Origin: RI-153 sp963752935
GTDB taxonomy: Bacteria > Chloroflexota > Anaerolineae > Caldilineales > Caldilineaceae
Assembly (NCBI GenBank): GCA_963752935.1
Contig: CAVWAL010000001.1
Span: forward strand, 248,001-312,000
Length of the DNA stretch: 64,000 bases
Reading direction: 5' to 3'
A model generated the notes under the pieces. That model ran no database searches and was not told where the DNA came from. It was given only the letters and a program-made list of their open reading frames with translations. Position numbers and translations under genes: made by a program. Below are positions 35,962 through 45,051 of this stretch, piece by piece. Within the stretch, counting starts at the first letter, position 1; each line of letters opens with the position of its first letter.

Positions 35962-35989
35962 GTAGGGATGGGCCTCCGTGCCCATCCGT
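35962..35989. repeat. palindromic intergenic repeat, family A right-half copy
   Basis: GTAGGGATGGGCCTCCGTGCCCATCCGT. The identical 28 bases occur inverted at 63206-63233. It lies in the short gap before the next membrane protein; its presence makes an upstream GTG start at 35947 unlikely. Confidence 0.85.
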
Positions 35990-36024
35990 CCGTCGGTGCG
36001 AAGGAATCCCCAGTTCCATCCAAG

Positions 36025-38349
36025 ATGCCCCACTACTTAAAGGACAGAAAACTCTCCGTGTGGTCGAGTCAACGTAAACCGGCACTCTATCTTTTCCTTT
36101 CCCTATGGGTGATCTACCTGCTCACCTATTCCGGTCTCCTCCATTCGGTGGATGAACAGTCGCTGCTGGCGATTGGCGAGACGGTGCTCAGCGGGAGAGG
36201 CTGGCATGTCAACCAGATGACGTGGGAGCAGTCTTGGAGCCCGCCCCAAAGCGCCGTGGGCACCGACGGCAATCTCTATGTCTACAAGCGCGGCTTCTTG
36301 CTGGCGCTGCTGGCCTTGCCGCTCTTCGCCCTGGGCAAGGCCGGCAGCGCCCTGGGCGCGGTACAAAGCGCATTGCTCTTGGGGCCGCTGATCTCTGCGC
36401 TGACGGGGTATTTTCTCTTTCGCGCTCTGCGTCGCCTCGACATAGCGCCGAAGACCGCCGTGATCTGCGTCCTGGCCTGGGGCGTAGCGACACCGGCCTT
36501 TGCCTATGCGCGCATGCTTTTCACCGAGCCGATGGCGGCACTGTGTATGACCATTGCCTTCGATTCAATCGTGGCCTGGCGCACGCAACGTTCGCACACG
36601 GGGCGCTGGGCATACGGGCGCCTCATCCTGGCCGGGGCCGCCCTGGGGCTGCTCTTCGTGAACAAACTGGCCAACGTGGTGGTGATCCCAGTGTTTGGTC
36701 TCTATCTGCTCTACTGGCTGGCCATCGAGCTGCGCCATGGGCGGTCATGGCGTCCGCTGGTGGGCAGCGCGTTGTCCTTCGGGCTGCCCATTCTGGCAGG
36801 GCTCGCCCTGATGGTGGGCTACAACGTTGCCAGCTTCGGCGTGCTGCTGGCTACGCCCTTTTCGGGCGAGGAAGGGTTTACGACGCCGCTGTGGATCGGG
36901 TTGTCGGGGTTGCTCTTCAGCCCCGGCAAGGGCCTGATCTGGTACGCGCCGTTGGTCTGGCTGCTGATTCCCGGCCTCTGGATCGGATTGCGCCGATCAC
37001 GCCATCGAGCGGAGCGGCTGCTGGCGTTGGGTGTCTTTCTGGCGCTGCTGGGGATCTACGCGGCCTGGTTCGACTGGGCCGGTGGCCGTTCCTGGGGGCC
37101 ACGCTTTCTGGTGCCGGCGCTTCCGCTGCTGGTGCTGTTGATAGCACCCACCCTGGACTGGTGGAACGATCCACACCGTCCACGACGGGTGATGGTGGTG
37201 GCGCTGCTTGCCTTTTCTGTGGCGGCGCAACTGCCCGGCGTGCTAACCAATCCGTCCGTCGAAGAAGCGCGTCTGCTGGGCAGCGGCGTGGGTCTGGACC
37301 AGTTGTACTGGCACTGGCCGAATTCGCCTCTGCTCTTTGGATGGTCGGCGATCCTGGATGGCCGATTGGAACCGCTGGTGACACAGTCGCTCTTCTGGCA
37401 CAACCCTTTGGCGTTGGCCGGTATGGCCGCACTTGTTCTCGCCTGCGTAGGGCTGTCTGTGGGGATGCGGCGTCCGTCGGGGTGGGGGCAGGGCGGCGCG
37501 CTGATCCTGGCGACGCTGGGCGCACTGGCGTTGGCCGCGGTGCTGCCGTTGACGGCCAACGGCGATCCTCGCTGGCATGAGACGAGCAGCGATCCGGCGG
37601 AAAATGTGGCGTTGTGGTCGTTTCTGGCCGAAGCCGGTGACGAACACGATGTGGTTTTACTTGATCTGATTCCGTACTTCGACATCCTGGGCAGGACGTC
37701 GATTTGGATGGATCGCGCGCCTACACCGCCTGCCTATGTGGGCTGGCAGCGCCAGACGCCGTTGACGGCGCCCGATCAGGCGCAACTGGCGCACCGGCTC
37801 CTGCCCTACGCCCGCGTCTGGCTGTCGCTCCAAGGGACGCCGCCGGGTGCAAGCGATTCCACTACCGAACAATGGTTGGATCGCTGGGCGTATCGCGGCG
37901 AGGAACGATGGTTCGGTACGCAGCGTTTGGTTCTCTACGCCGTCCCCACGCCGCATGATCCGGCGTGGCTGGCCGGCCCGGTGGAATCGGGCGCAGTGAC
38001 GCTGCAGCAGGTCGCCGTACGCCCCGGTCAGGCGCGCAATGTGCGCCTGGTGGATCTGCGCTGGGGTGCGGCTGAGGCTGCAGATCTGCGCTTTTCGCTG
38101 CAAGTCCTGGACGCGCAGGGACAGGTGACGACGCAGATCGACCGTCTCCCGGCCGGGGTGACCGGCGGCGACGGCGCGCTCGACCGCCTGGGCGTCACCT
38201 TGCCAGGCGACGAGGCGACAATCATTTTGAAGCTATACGACGCTGCGACCGGTCAACCCATCCCCTGGCAGGTGGATGGGGGGCAGCAAGATTGGCTGAC
38301 CCTGGATCCGGAAGGGCGATCGCTGGCCGCCACGCGATCCGACCGCTGA
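36025..38349 (+). CDS. large GT-C-like membrane protein with exported C-terminal domain
   Basis: 774 aa. After a short basic start, LYLFLSLWVIYLLTYSGLLHSVDEQSLLAIGETVLSGRG gives a first helix and the acidic DE motif. About twelve helices run to about residue 510 (AWGVATPAFAYARMLFTEPMAAL, GKGLIWYAPLVWLLIPGLWIG, WAGGRSWGPRFLVPALPLLVLLI), then an exported part ending DEATIILKLYDAATGQPIPWQVDGG. The ATG at 36025 is preferred because the longer frame from 35947 would translate a repeat element. It is the third PMT-like gene of the cluster; the substrate is unknown. Confidence 0.82.
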   Translation: MPHYLKDRKLSVWSSQRKPALYLFLSLWVIYLLTYSGLLHSVDEQSLLAIGETVLSGRGWHVNQMTWEQSWSPPQSAVGTDGNLYVYKRGFLLALLALPLFALGKAGSALGAVQSALLLGPLISALTGYFLFRALRRLDIAPKTAVICVLAWGVATPAFAYARMLFTEPMAALCMTIAFDSIVAWRTQRSHTGRWAYGRLILAGAALGLLFVNKLANVVVIPVFGLYLLYWLAIELRHGRSWRPLVGSALSFGLPILAGLALMVGYNVASFGVLLATPFSGEEGFTTPLWIGLSGLLFSPGKGLIWYAPLVWLLIPGLWIGLRRSRHRAERLLALGVFLALLGIYAAWFDWAGGRSWGPRFLVPALPLLVLLIAPTLDWWNDPHRPRRVMVVALLAFSVAAQLPGVLTNPSVEEARLLGSGVGLDQLYWHWPNSPLLFGWSAILDGRLEPLVTQSLFWHNPLALAGMAALVLACVGLSVGMRRPSGWGQGGALILATLGALALAAVLPLTANGDPRWHETSSDPAENVALWSFLAEAGDEHDVVLLDLIPYFDILGRTSIWMDRAPTPPAYVGWQRQTPLTAPDQAQLAHRLLPYARVWLSLQGTPPGASDSTTEQWLDRWAYRGEERWFGTQRLVLYAVPTPHDPAWLAGPVESGAVTLQQVAVRPGQARNVRLVDLRWGAAEAADLRFSLQVLDAQGQVTTQIDRLPAGVTGGDGALDRLGVTLPGDEATIILKLYDAATGQPIPWQVDGGQQDWLTLDPEGRSLAATRSDR

Positions 38350-38363
38350 GAAAATGGGGATTT

Positions 38364-40025
38364 ATGCGAAGTAGAGCGCTGGGTATTGCCCTCATCAGCG
38401 GTTTGATCACCTTTGTCCTCTTGCTGGCGACCTCGGCGGGTGTGGGCGTGGTGTGGGATGAACCGATCTATATTGAAGCGACGGAGCGGGCGGCCCGCTG
38501 GTTTGGCCTGATCTTTGACGGTAAGTTCGGTCAAGCCTTCGAGCAGTACACCTTCGGCATCAGTTGGGGATTGGTCAACGAGCACCCACCGCTGCTGCGC
38601 TACGTGAACGCCGGGGGGTGGGCAATGACCCGAGGCTGGCTGCCCGCCCCGCTGCACCATCGCGTTGGATCGATGGCCGTAGCGGCGCTGGCCGTGGCCA
38701 TCATTGTCGGCACAACCTGGCGCCGGCGAGGACCGCGTATTGCCTTGTTTGCGGGGGCTGCGCTGCTGTCGATGCCGCGCGTCTTTTTCCACATGCACTT
38801 GAATGCACTCGACTTTCCGCTGGCGGCGTTGTGGATTACGGCCACACTGATCTTTTACAATGAAGTGCACAAAGCGCCGCCCTCGACCGCGGTGGCGGTG
38901 TGGCGACCCTCGTTACACAGCGCGTTTGTGATCGGTTCGTGGATTGGGCTGGCCCTGCTCACCAAGATCAACGCCGTGCTGTTGATACCGTTTTGGGGGC
39001 TCTGGCTGCTGATCTACCGGCGCACATGGCGGCTGTTGACGACGTTTGCCTTGAGTCTGCTGTTCGCTGCGGCCGTGCTCATTGTCGGTTGGCCGTGGAT
39101 CTGGCACGACGCCCTGGCGGGGCTGTGGAACTGGGTGCAGTTCTTTCGTATACACTTTGAGATCCGGCAGTGGTTCGCCGGTCAGCTCTACGTGGAGACG
39201 CCCTGGTACCTGCCCTGGCTGATCGTGTTGATCACGACGCCGGTGCTGCTGCTGTTGCTGGCGGGGATCGGTGCTGTGTCTGGGCGCAAGCAGGCGGGTA
39301 GCCGACGCACGGGACTCATCGACGATTGGATCGGTCTGCATGTTCTCGGGATCCTGGTGGTGCTCGGCTATTACGCCTTCTCGGCGACGCCGATCCACGA
39401 TCAGGATCGTCTGCTCTTGCCTGCGTTTGTTCACATCGCAATTTTGAGCGGAGAAGGGTTCAATCGACTGTGTGGGTGGACGGCGGCGCGGCTCAAGCGT
39501 CCTCTTGGTGCAAACGCCGCACAAGTCGGGCTGGCGATTTTGCTCTTGCTGCCGGGCATCGTGCAGACTATACGTCTGCATCCGTATCAACTAACCTACT
39601 ACAATGAAGTGGTGGGGGGCGTGCAAGGGGCGCATCGGCTCGATCTGGAGACGATTTACTTTGCGTCTACGTACGGCTACTTTCTGCCGGACCTCAACCA
39701 ATTGCCGGTGGACGCCGTGGTGTGGGTAATGCCCAACTCTTGGGATGTGCTTTATTACTATCAACGCGTGGGGCTGCTGCGCCCGGACCTGGTGATCCTG
39801 CGCCCACCGGGGTGGGGCAGTTTTTACGATGATCAGGGCGTCCGCTCTCGGCAAGGGACGCTCGCCGACGCCGATTACGCGCTGATCGAGCGGCGGCAGA
39901 CTACCTTCAACGACACGATTCCTGAGTATGCGATCCAGTTGGAATGGGCAGCCCACGCCCCTGAATTGAATCGGTTAACCCGCAATGGCGTTGTCCTGGC
40001 GACGTTGCATCAGCGCCCTCAATAG
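38364..40025 (+). CDS. GT39-like (PMT_2) membrane glycosyltransferase
   Basis: 553 aa. The first helix is followed by GVGVVWDEPIYIEATERAARW with the DE motif, then NEHPPLLRYVNAGGWAMTRG (an HPP motif common in GT39-like proteins), RVFFHMHLNALDFPLAALW, LLTKINAVLLIPFWGLWLL and about eight further helices. A soluble C-terminal segment has VWVMPNSWDVLYYYQRVGLLRPDLV. It starts 14 bp after the previous stop; GGGGA lies very close to the ATG. It is the fourth gene of the cluster and probably in one transcript with the others. Confidence 0.84.
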   Translation: MRSRALGIALISGLITFVLLLATSAGVGVVWDEPIYIEATERAARWFGLIFDGKFGQAFEQYTFGISWGLVNEHPPLLRYVNAGGWAMTRGWLPAPLHHRVGSMAVAALAVAIIVGTTWRRRGPRIALFAGAALLSMPRVFFHMHLNALDFPLAALWITATLIFYNEVHKAPPSTAVAVWRPSLHSAFVIGSWIGLALLTKINAVLLIPFWGLWLLIYRRTWRLLTTFALSLLFAAAVLIVGWPWIWHDALAGLWNWVQFFRIHFEIRQWFAGQLYVETPWYLPWLIVLITTPVLLLLLAGIGAVSGRKQAGSRRTGLIDDWIGLHVLGILVVLGYYAFSATPIHDQDRLLLPAFVHIAILSGEGFNRLCGWTAARLKRPLGANAAQVGLAILLLLPGIVQTIRLHPYQLTYYNEVVGGVQGAHRLDLETIYFASTYGYFLPDLNQLPVDAVVWVMPNSWDVLYYYQRVGLLRPDLVILRPPGWGSFYDDQGVRSRQGTLADADYALIERRQTTFNDTIPEYAIQLEWAAHAPELNRLTRNGVVLATLHQRPQ

Positions 40026-40051
40026 CCACCCTTCCACTTGAACAGGCTTGT

Positions 40052-41641
40052 ATGAACCAATCTGGCCCTGCTCGAAATCTAAGCGAACGCAAACTGGACC
40101 GCAGCGCTGCCCTGTGGGCTGTGCTGGCGGCAACAGCACTGATTGGGCTGATCTGCGCCTGGTTCGTGGTGTTCGACGTCTTCCCCTTTCTGCGCGGGCC
40201 GGGCGCATGGCCGCCTTCGTGGCGTTGGCTTTACGCTCCCCTTGGCCTTGACGCCTGGACGACGTTAGTGATCCACGCCCTCTTTTTGGGTGGATACGCT
40301 GCCGCCGTCATGGTCTTTACCCAACCTGAGCGACGCAGGAGCGTTCGCCCTGCTCTGCTCTTTGCCGCTCTCTTCGTGATCGTATGGCAACTGGTGCAGA
40401 GTTGGGTGCGCGATCCGAATGTGCTCGATACGTTGATCTTTCGCACCTATGCGCCGCCACTCAATGGCTATTTTCTCGCCCCGGCCCAGGTGGATAGCAT
40501 CGGCGACACCTTGCGTACCTATGCTGCCGCCATGCCTGCCTTCTTTGGGGATAAACCACAAACACACCCGCCGGGGCTCTTTCTCTTTTACGCCCTCTTC
40601 CAGGTGATCTTCGAGGCGCTGCCTGGATTGACTGCCTGGTTCGCCCCACTGGCGCGTGGATGGGCCAACCCTGGCCAGGATTGGGTGCAGTTGAGCGACG
40701 CCTTGATCACATCGGCCTTTGTCACCACGAGCATTCAGACCGTGTTGATCGGGCTGACGCCGCCGGCCGTCTACGCCTTTCTGCGCCAACTGCGTTCTCC
40801 CGACGACGAACGGAGGCGCACTATTGCCCTGTGGGGCGCACTGCTGGCGCCGCTCATCCCCGCGCTCACCCTTTTCTACTTACAGTGGGATACGCTCTTC
40901 CCTGCCCTGGGTTTTGCTGCCTGGTTCTTTGCCCTGCGTGGACAAAACCGATTGGCTGAGGTTGATACCGAAGGATGGGGGCAATGGCTCGATTGGGTGT
41001 GGGCAGGGCTGCTTCTCAGCCTGCTGACCTGGATCAGCTTTGGCACCCTCGTCTTTGGGTTGATGATCGGGTTGCATGTCCTCTGGCGCGAAGGTGTCGC
41101 CTTCGTGGAAAACCGCAACCGTCTGGATCTTTGGCTGCTGCTTCCGGTGCTGGGTGGATTGGCGTTGATGGGTGTCGGCGTCGTGCTGCCGTGGGCGCTG
41201 GCCTATTGGGGTTGGGGCATGAATTTCTTCGAGTTGATGCGCACGGGATTGGCCGCCCACTACGAGATCGTCACGGCGCATCGGGAGTACACGATCTGGG
41301 TGTGGATGAACGTCGTCGATTTTGCGCTGTGGACAGGCCCGGCGCTGATTGTATTGGGGATGCTGGGCAGCGGGTTGATGCTGGTCGGCGTACGAAGACT
41401 GCGTGGTTGGCGCGATTGGGCGGGATTGGCGCTGATCCTCTGGCTCGTCTTTCTGGTGCTGGATCTCAGCGGCACCACGCGTGGCGAGATCGGGCGACTC
41501 TGGATCTTTCTCATGCCCTTCCCAATGATCTTCGCCCTCGTCTTGCCCTGGACATACCGGCAGCGCATTGTCCTGCTTTGGCTGATGGTGCTTTGGGGCT
41601 GGGTGATCACCTACGCCATCCCACCGTTCCTCTGTTGCTAA
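40052..41641 (+). CDS. polytopic membrane protein of the same cluster, function unknown
   Basis: 529 aa with about eleven hydrophobic segments. The exported loop carries DKPQTHPPGLFLFYALFQVIFEALPG, and the late segment is DLSGTTRGEIGRLWIFLMPFPMIFALVLP. The HPPG and the exported RGE-R motif recall mannosyltransferase-like GT-C proteins, but the DE pair of the neighbours is not obvious, and there is no large C-terminal domain. It ends in FLCC. It lies 26 bp after the previous gene and closes the cluster; the next gene is convergent, 15 bp away. Confidence 0.75.
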   Translation: MNQSGPARNLSERKLDRSAALWAVLAATALIGLICAWFVVFDVFPFLRGPGAWPPSWRWLYAPLGLDAWTTLVIHALFLGGYAAAVMVFTQPERRRSVRPALLFAALFVIVWQLVQSWVRDPNVLDTLIFRTYAPPLNGYFLAPAQVDSIGDTLRTYAAAMPAFFGDKPQTHPPGLFLFYALFQVIFEALPGLTAWFAPLARGWANPGQDWVQLSDALITSAFVTTSIQTVLIGLTPPAVYAFLRQLRSPDDERRRTIALWGALLAPLIPALTLFYLQWDTLFPALGFAAWFFALRGQNRLAEVDTEGWGQWLDWVWAGLLLSLLTWISFGTLVFGLMIGLHVLWREGVAFVENRNRLDLWLLLPVLGGLALMGVGVVLPWALAYWGWGMNFFELMRTGLAAHYEIVTAHREYTIWVWMNVVDFALWTGPALIVLGMLGSGLMLVGVRRLRGWRDWAGLALILWLVFLVLDLSGTTRGEIGRLWIFLMPFPMIFALVLPWTYRQRIVLLWLMVLWGWVITYAIPPFLCC

Positions 41642-41656
41642 ATGGCTGCGAACCGG

Positions 41657-42364
41657 TCACGGGGGGGCGTTCTGTGCGCTTTGGGCCAGAAAACATTGGA
41701 CGCTCTTGGCTATGCCGTCGGCTACTTGATCGGGGTGATTGACCAACAGCGTCTGATCTCCGCCCAAAAAACCCATTTCAAGGATCGCTGCCGGCGTTGT
41801 GGGGTGGATGCGCCGAAAGGCATGATAGGACGTCATGTCGTGGGTAATGGTAGTGGGGTGTGGACGCAAGCCGGTCACCGCGGCATAGTGTTGATCAAGA
41901 CAGGCAAGCAGGATAGTGTCAGCCTCGGCAACGCTGCTGTTGATGCGATTGGCAGCCTTGTATCCACTCAGATCGATGCATGAATCGGCATGAAGACTAA
42001 GCAAGAGCTGTGTCTGTAACCCTTCCAGTTGGCTATCGTACTCCTCCAGAATCAGGACATTGACATCCGCCCGTCGTAACTGTTGCGCTGCCAATCCTGT
42101 AATCCGCGCATTGATTTCCGCTTCAGTCAACGTGGTGTTCCCAGAGGCATCGGTGCAGATCGCACCTGAATCGTAGCCGGCGTGTCCGCTGATCAGGGCG
42201 ACCTGGGGGTTTTGCGGAAAGAGGCGCATGGAACCGGCAAAGGCCAACAAATCGCGTGGGATCAAGCCTAAGGCCTGACCGGCGAGCAGCGCAATAGCGA
42301 GGATCAAAATGAAACTAACCAGCGCAAAGGTTCGTTGTATGCGACGTACGATATGATGACGCAT
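41657..42364 (-). CDS. exported N-acetylmuramoyl-L-alanine amidase-like protein (Amidase_3)
   Basis: 235 aa. An N-terminal signal or anchor helix (ALVSFILILAIALLAGQALGL) precedes the catalytic domain. Zinc and catalytic positions of the Amidase_3 family can be matched: H in SGHAGYDSGA, E in LTEAEINARI, H in LLSLHADSC, and E in AAILEMGFLGG. These enzymes cut the amide bond between muramic acid and the stem peptide. There is no wall-binding repeat domain, so it probably remains membrane-bound. It is convergent with the membrane protein cluster. Confidence 0.8.
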   Translation of the reverse strand: MRHHIVRRIQRTFALVSFILILAIALLAGQALGLIPRDLLAFAGSMRLFPQNPQVALISGHAGYDSGAICTDASGNTTLTEAEINARITGLAAQQLRRADVNVLILEEYDSQLEGLQTQLLLSLHADSCIDLSGYKAANRINSSVAEADTILLACLDQHYAAVTGLRPHPTTITHDMTSYHAFRRIHPTTPAAILEMGFLGGDQTLLVNHPDQVADGIAKSVQCFLAQSAQNAPP

Positions 42365-42868
42365 GGGATGTGCAGCCTGTCTACATACTCATCCTGAAAT
42401 GACAGTGCGCAGCAGTCGGCCCTGTCTACGTGGGCCTGTCTCGCCGGTTGCTGTGAATATCAGGATAGAAACTAAATCAGTGTGTGGTTGGACGCTTCAG
42501 GTACGACGCACCGGCCAGGAAGACTTCGGGCATCGACGATGATTTGGCCGGTGCATCGTTCACTACGATGGCGGGACGCGACATCCGGCGGTTGAATTGT
42601 ACCCTAACCAAAGGGCAGGTCAACTTGGTGGAGATCCAGACCAACTGACGCCGAAATCATGGTGCTTGCCTGACGGTTGGGGCGTATGGGCCGGTACGGG
42701 CGTTTGGACCGGGCCTGACTGCTCTGGCCATGCAACCTTGGCTCACCTTGAATAACACCCCTTGGTTTTTGAAATTAGATGCTGGCATTCGGCTGTGATA
42801 GAATGACCACCATAAGCGGCTTTGCAGTGATGACAGGCTGCTCTTTTTCTATTATCTTGTTGAAATAT
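42365..42868. other. 504-bp gap before the RodZ-like gene
   Basis: It separates two divergent genes. No additional gene is seen. GACGCACCGGCCA (42505-42517) and TGGCCGGTGCATC (42545-42557) form an inverted repeat with one mismatch; a related CGCACCGGCCA unit lies after the DUF3307 gene at about 59928. The last 90 bases are open in the frame of the next gene but have no good ribosome site. Confidence 0.4.
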
Positions 42869-44236
42869 ATGAAACAATCAGAATTCCAGGATTATTCTTC
42901 ACTTAACCAGAGTGGCTACACCAGCCGTGGCGGCGCCAGTTCTTCTGGCACTGCTGCTGCGGCCAACGGGTTTGGCAATATTTCGGCGTTGCAGACTATC
43001 GGTGCTGTCTTACGAGAACGTCGCGAATCGGCCCAGGTAACGCTTGCCGAAGTCGAGAAAGCCACACGTATTCGCCAGAAGTATCTGGCCGCACTTGAAG
43101 CAGATGAATGGCATCTGCTGCCGGGTGAGGTCGTGGGTCGCGGTTTTCTGCGCAACTACGCCAACTATCTGCGTCTCAACACCACGGACATCATGGATCG
43201 CCGCCGCGCCATGACCGATGGGGATATGGCGCGCCTTCTCTCAAAGACGAGCGCAGGGGCCCCTCTGCCCCCCGTGCGAGAGATCGACTATAGCCCTAAA
43301 GATGTCGACCTTGAAGAGACGCCCATGAGCAGCCGGCTCTCTGAGTATGTGGCTGCCGGTCGCGATTGGTTTGGCCCCATTGTGGCGGTGAGCGCTGTGT
43401 TGCTGGTGGCGTTGCTCATCCTTTGGGGGAGCCGAGAAATTGGTGGGGAAGTGGTCGGTCTTTTTGCCGGCCTGCAGGATCGCGCCAATCAAATGATCAA
43501 CCAGGATCGTCCAGCTTTGAGCGCAGCGCCCACTGACGCCGAGGAAGGCGTAGACGACGGAGAAACCACGGCGCTAGACGCCGCCACCTTGATAGAGCCT
43601 ACGCAAGCTGTTCAGGTAAGTGCTGCCGGAAATGGCCAGGTGGGGAGTGGCGGTGACGCGCCGACAAACGGCACTGGCGGCGCCGACAATAGCTCAGGCG
43701 CTGTCATCGTGGTGCCGACCAGTACGCCGACGCCGGAACCACCGACACCGGCCCCCGAGGTGCCGACGGCCACACCAGAGCCACCGACGCCGGAGCCAGC
43801 GACAGCTACGCCGACGCCGGAACCCCCAACGCCGACACCGGAACCACCGACGCCGACACCTGAGGTGCCGACGGCCACACCAGAGCCACCGACACCGGAG
43901 CCTGCGCCACAGGTGGTTGCACCCTCTTGCCCCGATGGGCGCTCTGTGATTTCATCGCCTGGGGTGAATCAGGTGGTCAGTGGTGTCGTGCCGATTGTTG
44001 GCAGCGCTACCCATGAAAGTTTCAGCTTTTACAAATTGGAATTTGCACCGGGTGCAAATGCCGGCGGCGGATACGTTTACTTCGACGGCACATCTGTGCC
44101 GGTACAGGGTGGCGTTTTGGGGAATTTTAACAGCACCGGTCTTGCCAATGGGGAGTACACCATTCAACTCGTCGTCGTGGATAGTACCTCGAACTATCCG
44201 CCGCCCTGCCGGGTAACGATCACCGTGCAGAACTAG
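42869..44236 (+). CDS. RodZ-like membrane protein: HTH_25, one TM helix, Pro-rich stalk, envelope module
   Basis: 455 aa. The cytoplasmic part has GAVLRERRESAQVTLAEVEKATRIRQKYLAALEADEWHLLPG (HTH_25, about residues 45-95), as in RodZ, which links MreB to the wall machinery. A helix at about 170-188 (IVAVSAVLLVALLILWGS) crosses the membrane. Outside lie an acidic linker, a Pro/Thr/Glu stalk of TPEPPTP units (about 285-350) and a folded C-terminal domain with SGVVPIVGSATHESFSFYKLEF and LANGEYTIQLVVVD. The C-terminal domain differs from Escherichia RodZ. Start: ATG 42869 without a strong ribosome site; ATG 42830 or 42779 are alternatives. Confidence 0.8.
   Translation: MKQSEFQDYSSLNQSGYTSRGGASSSGTAAAANGFGNISALQTIGAVLRERRESAQVTLAEVEKATRIRQKYLAALEADEWHLLPGEVVGRGFLRNYANYLRLNTTDIMDRRRAMTDGDMARLLSKTSAGAPLPPVREIDYSPKDVDLEETPMSSRLSEYVAAGRDWFGPIVAVSAVLLVALLILWGSREIGGEVVGLFAGLQDRANQMINQDRPALSAAPTDAEEGVDDGETTALDAATLIEPTQAVQVSAAGNGQVGSGGDAPTNGTGGADNSSGAVIVVPTSTPTPEPPTPAPEVPTATPEPPTPEPATATPTPEPPTPTPEPPTPTPEVPTATPEPPTPEPAPQVVAPSCPDGRSVISSPGVNQVVSGVVPIVGSATHESFSFYKLEFAPGANAGGGYVYFDGTSVPVQGGVLGNFNSTGLANGEYTIQLVVVDSTSNYPPPCRVTITVQN
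43726..43911. repeat. 105-bp tandem repeat coding for the Pro-rich stalk
   Basis: The stretch starting GAGGTGCCGACGGCCACACC at 43757 recurs at 43862 almost unchanged, a period of 105 bp (35 residues), on top of a shorter CCGACGCCGGAACC-type repetition. It encodes TPEPPTP/EVPTATPEPP units of the RodZ-like protein and will be prone to length change. Confidence 0.85.
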
Positions 44237-44257
44237 AGTGATTCCGCTTCAAATATA

Positions 44258-44300
44258 AAACAGCCGGGCTTCCTGAATAGAGGCCCGGCTGTTTGTTTTT
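44258..44300 (+). terminator. rho-independent terminator after the RodZ-like gene
   Basis: AAACAGCCGGGC and GCCCGGCTGTTT pair around a 13-base loop and are followed by GTTTTT, 22 bases after the stop codon. Confidence 0.9.
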
Positions 44301-44376
44301 CGGAGGGTAAGGACCTGCGCAAGCATGGGTATCGGTATGCCAAAACAACTGGCCACTTGCGTACCCCCTGCCGGTG

Positions 44377-44721
44377 TTACTTCTTGATCTCGGGGAAGCC
44401 CGTCGATCGCCAGGTGTTCATGCCGCCGTCAAGTTGGTGGGCATCGAACCCCTGCTGACGGAGGAGTCGTACCGCGGGCACCGAGCGGTGCGCGGTCTGA
44501 CAAATCGCAATCACCGGCTTTGACGGATCCAGGTTCAGACCGGGTAACTTCTTTTTTAGGGTCTGGATCGGCACTGACCGGGCACCCTTGATGTGTCCTT
44601 GCTCAAACTCGCCTGTGGATCGAACGTCGATCAACTGAACGCGTCGATCCTTGCGCAGTTGCTCGCGCAGTGTCCTCGCTTCCACCGACGGTACTTTCCC
44701 AAATGGCCACCACCAAAACAT
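44377..44721 (-). CDS. single-domain rhodanese-like protein
   Basis: 114 aa. The fold is recognisable from RVQLIDVRSTGEFEQGHIKGARSVPI and the active-site loop AICQTAHRS, where the cysteine would carry persulfide, then LLRQQGFDAHQLDGGMNTW. Single-domain rhodaneses move sulfane sulfur in the cytosol. The start FWWWPFGKVP is hydrophobic but too short for a membrane anchor. GGGAGG lies before the ATG at 44721, which is preferred over an ATG six codons upstream. Confidence 0.9.
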   Translation of the reverse strand: MFWWWPFGKVPSVEARTLREQLRKDRRVQLIDVRSTGEFEQGHIKGARSVPIQTLKKKLPGLNLDPSKPVIAICQTAHRSVPAVRLLRQQGFDAHQLDGGMNTWRSTGFPEIKK

Positions 44722-45051
44722 AGATTTGCCTCCCTGCATCGCCTATAAAAGATCAAAACGTTCACCGCCAAGTGAGCGATGACGAAAAATGAAAAAGATC
44801 TGTTCGATCATAACGTGATTCAACCGTCAAGGCAACAAATCGAGGACATTCAGACATGACGGCAAGTGGACAACTTTCGCTATCTGCGTTACAGTTTCTA
44901 AACCGGTACACCTCTTCTTGACCTCTGTTCTAGACGTTTTCTATGCGGATGCTCCTCTCTGTGACACGATGGGACTATGACACATGGGAACCGTCACCGA
45001 TCTTTGGGGCAGAGACTTACTGCTTTTTCGCTTTTCGTGGAAGGATGGATC
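44722..45051. other. 330-bp divergent gap
   Basis: It holds the starts of the rhodanese gene and the ABC exporter. Apart from the ribosome sites nothing was recognised; part of it is open in the exporter frame (from 44977) but GGAAGGATGGATC places the start at 45052. Confidence 0.4.

Noticed and set aside
36222..37580. 452-codon open frame on the plus strand inside the third membrane-protein gene
   Set aside because: It overlaps a protein with clear helices and family motifs; the alternative frame has Ala/Gly/Arg-rich sequence without domains.
43720..43912. Regularly repeated DNA that could suggest a CRISPR array
   Set aside because: The repeats are contiguous, in frame and encode a Pro/Thr/Glu stalk; there are no unique spacers and no cas genes.
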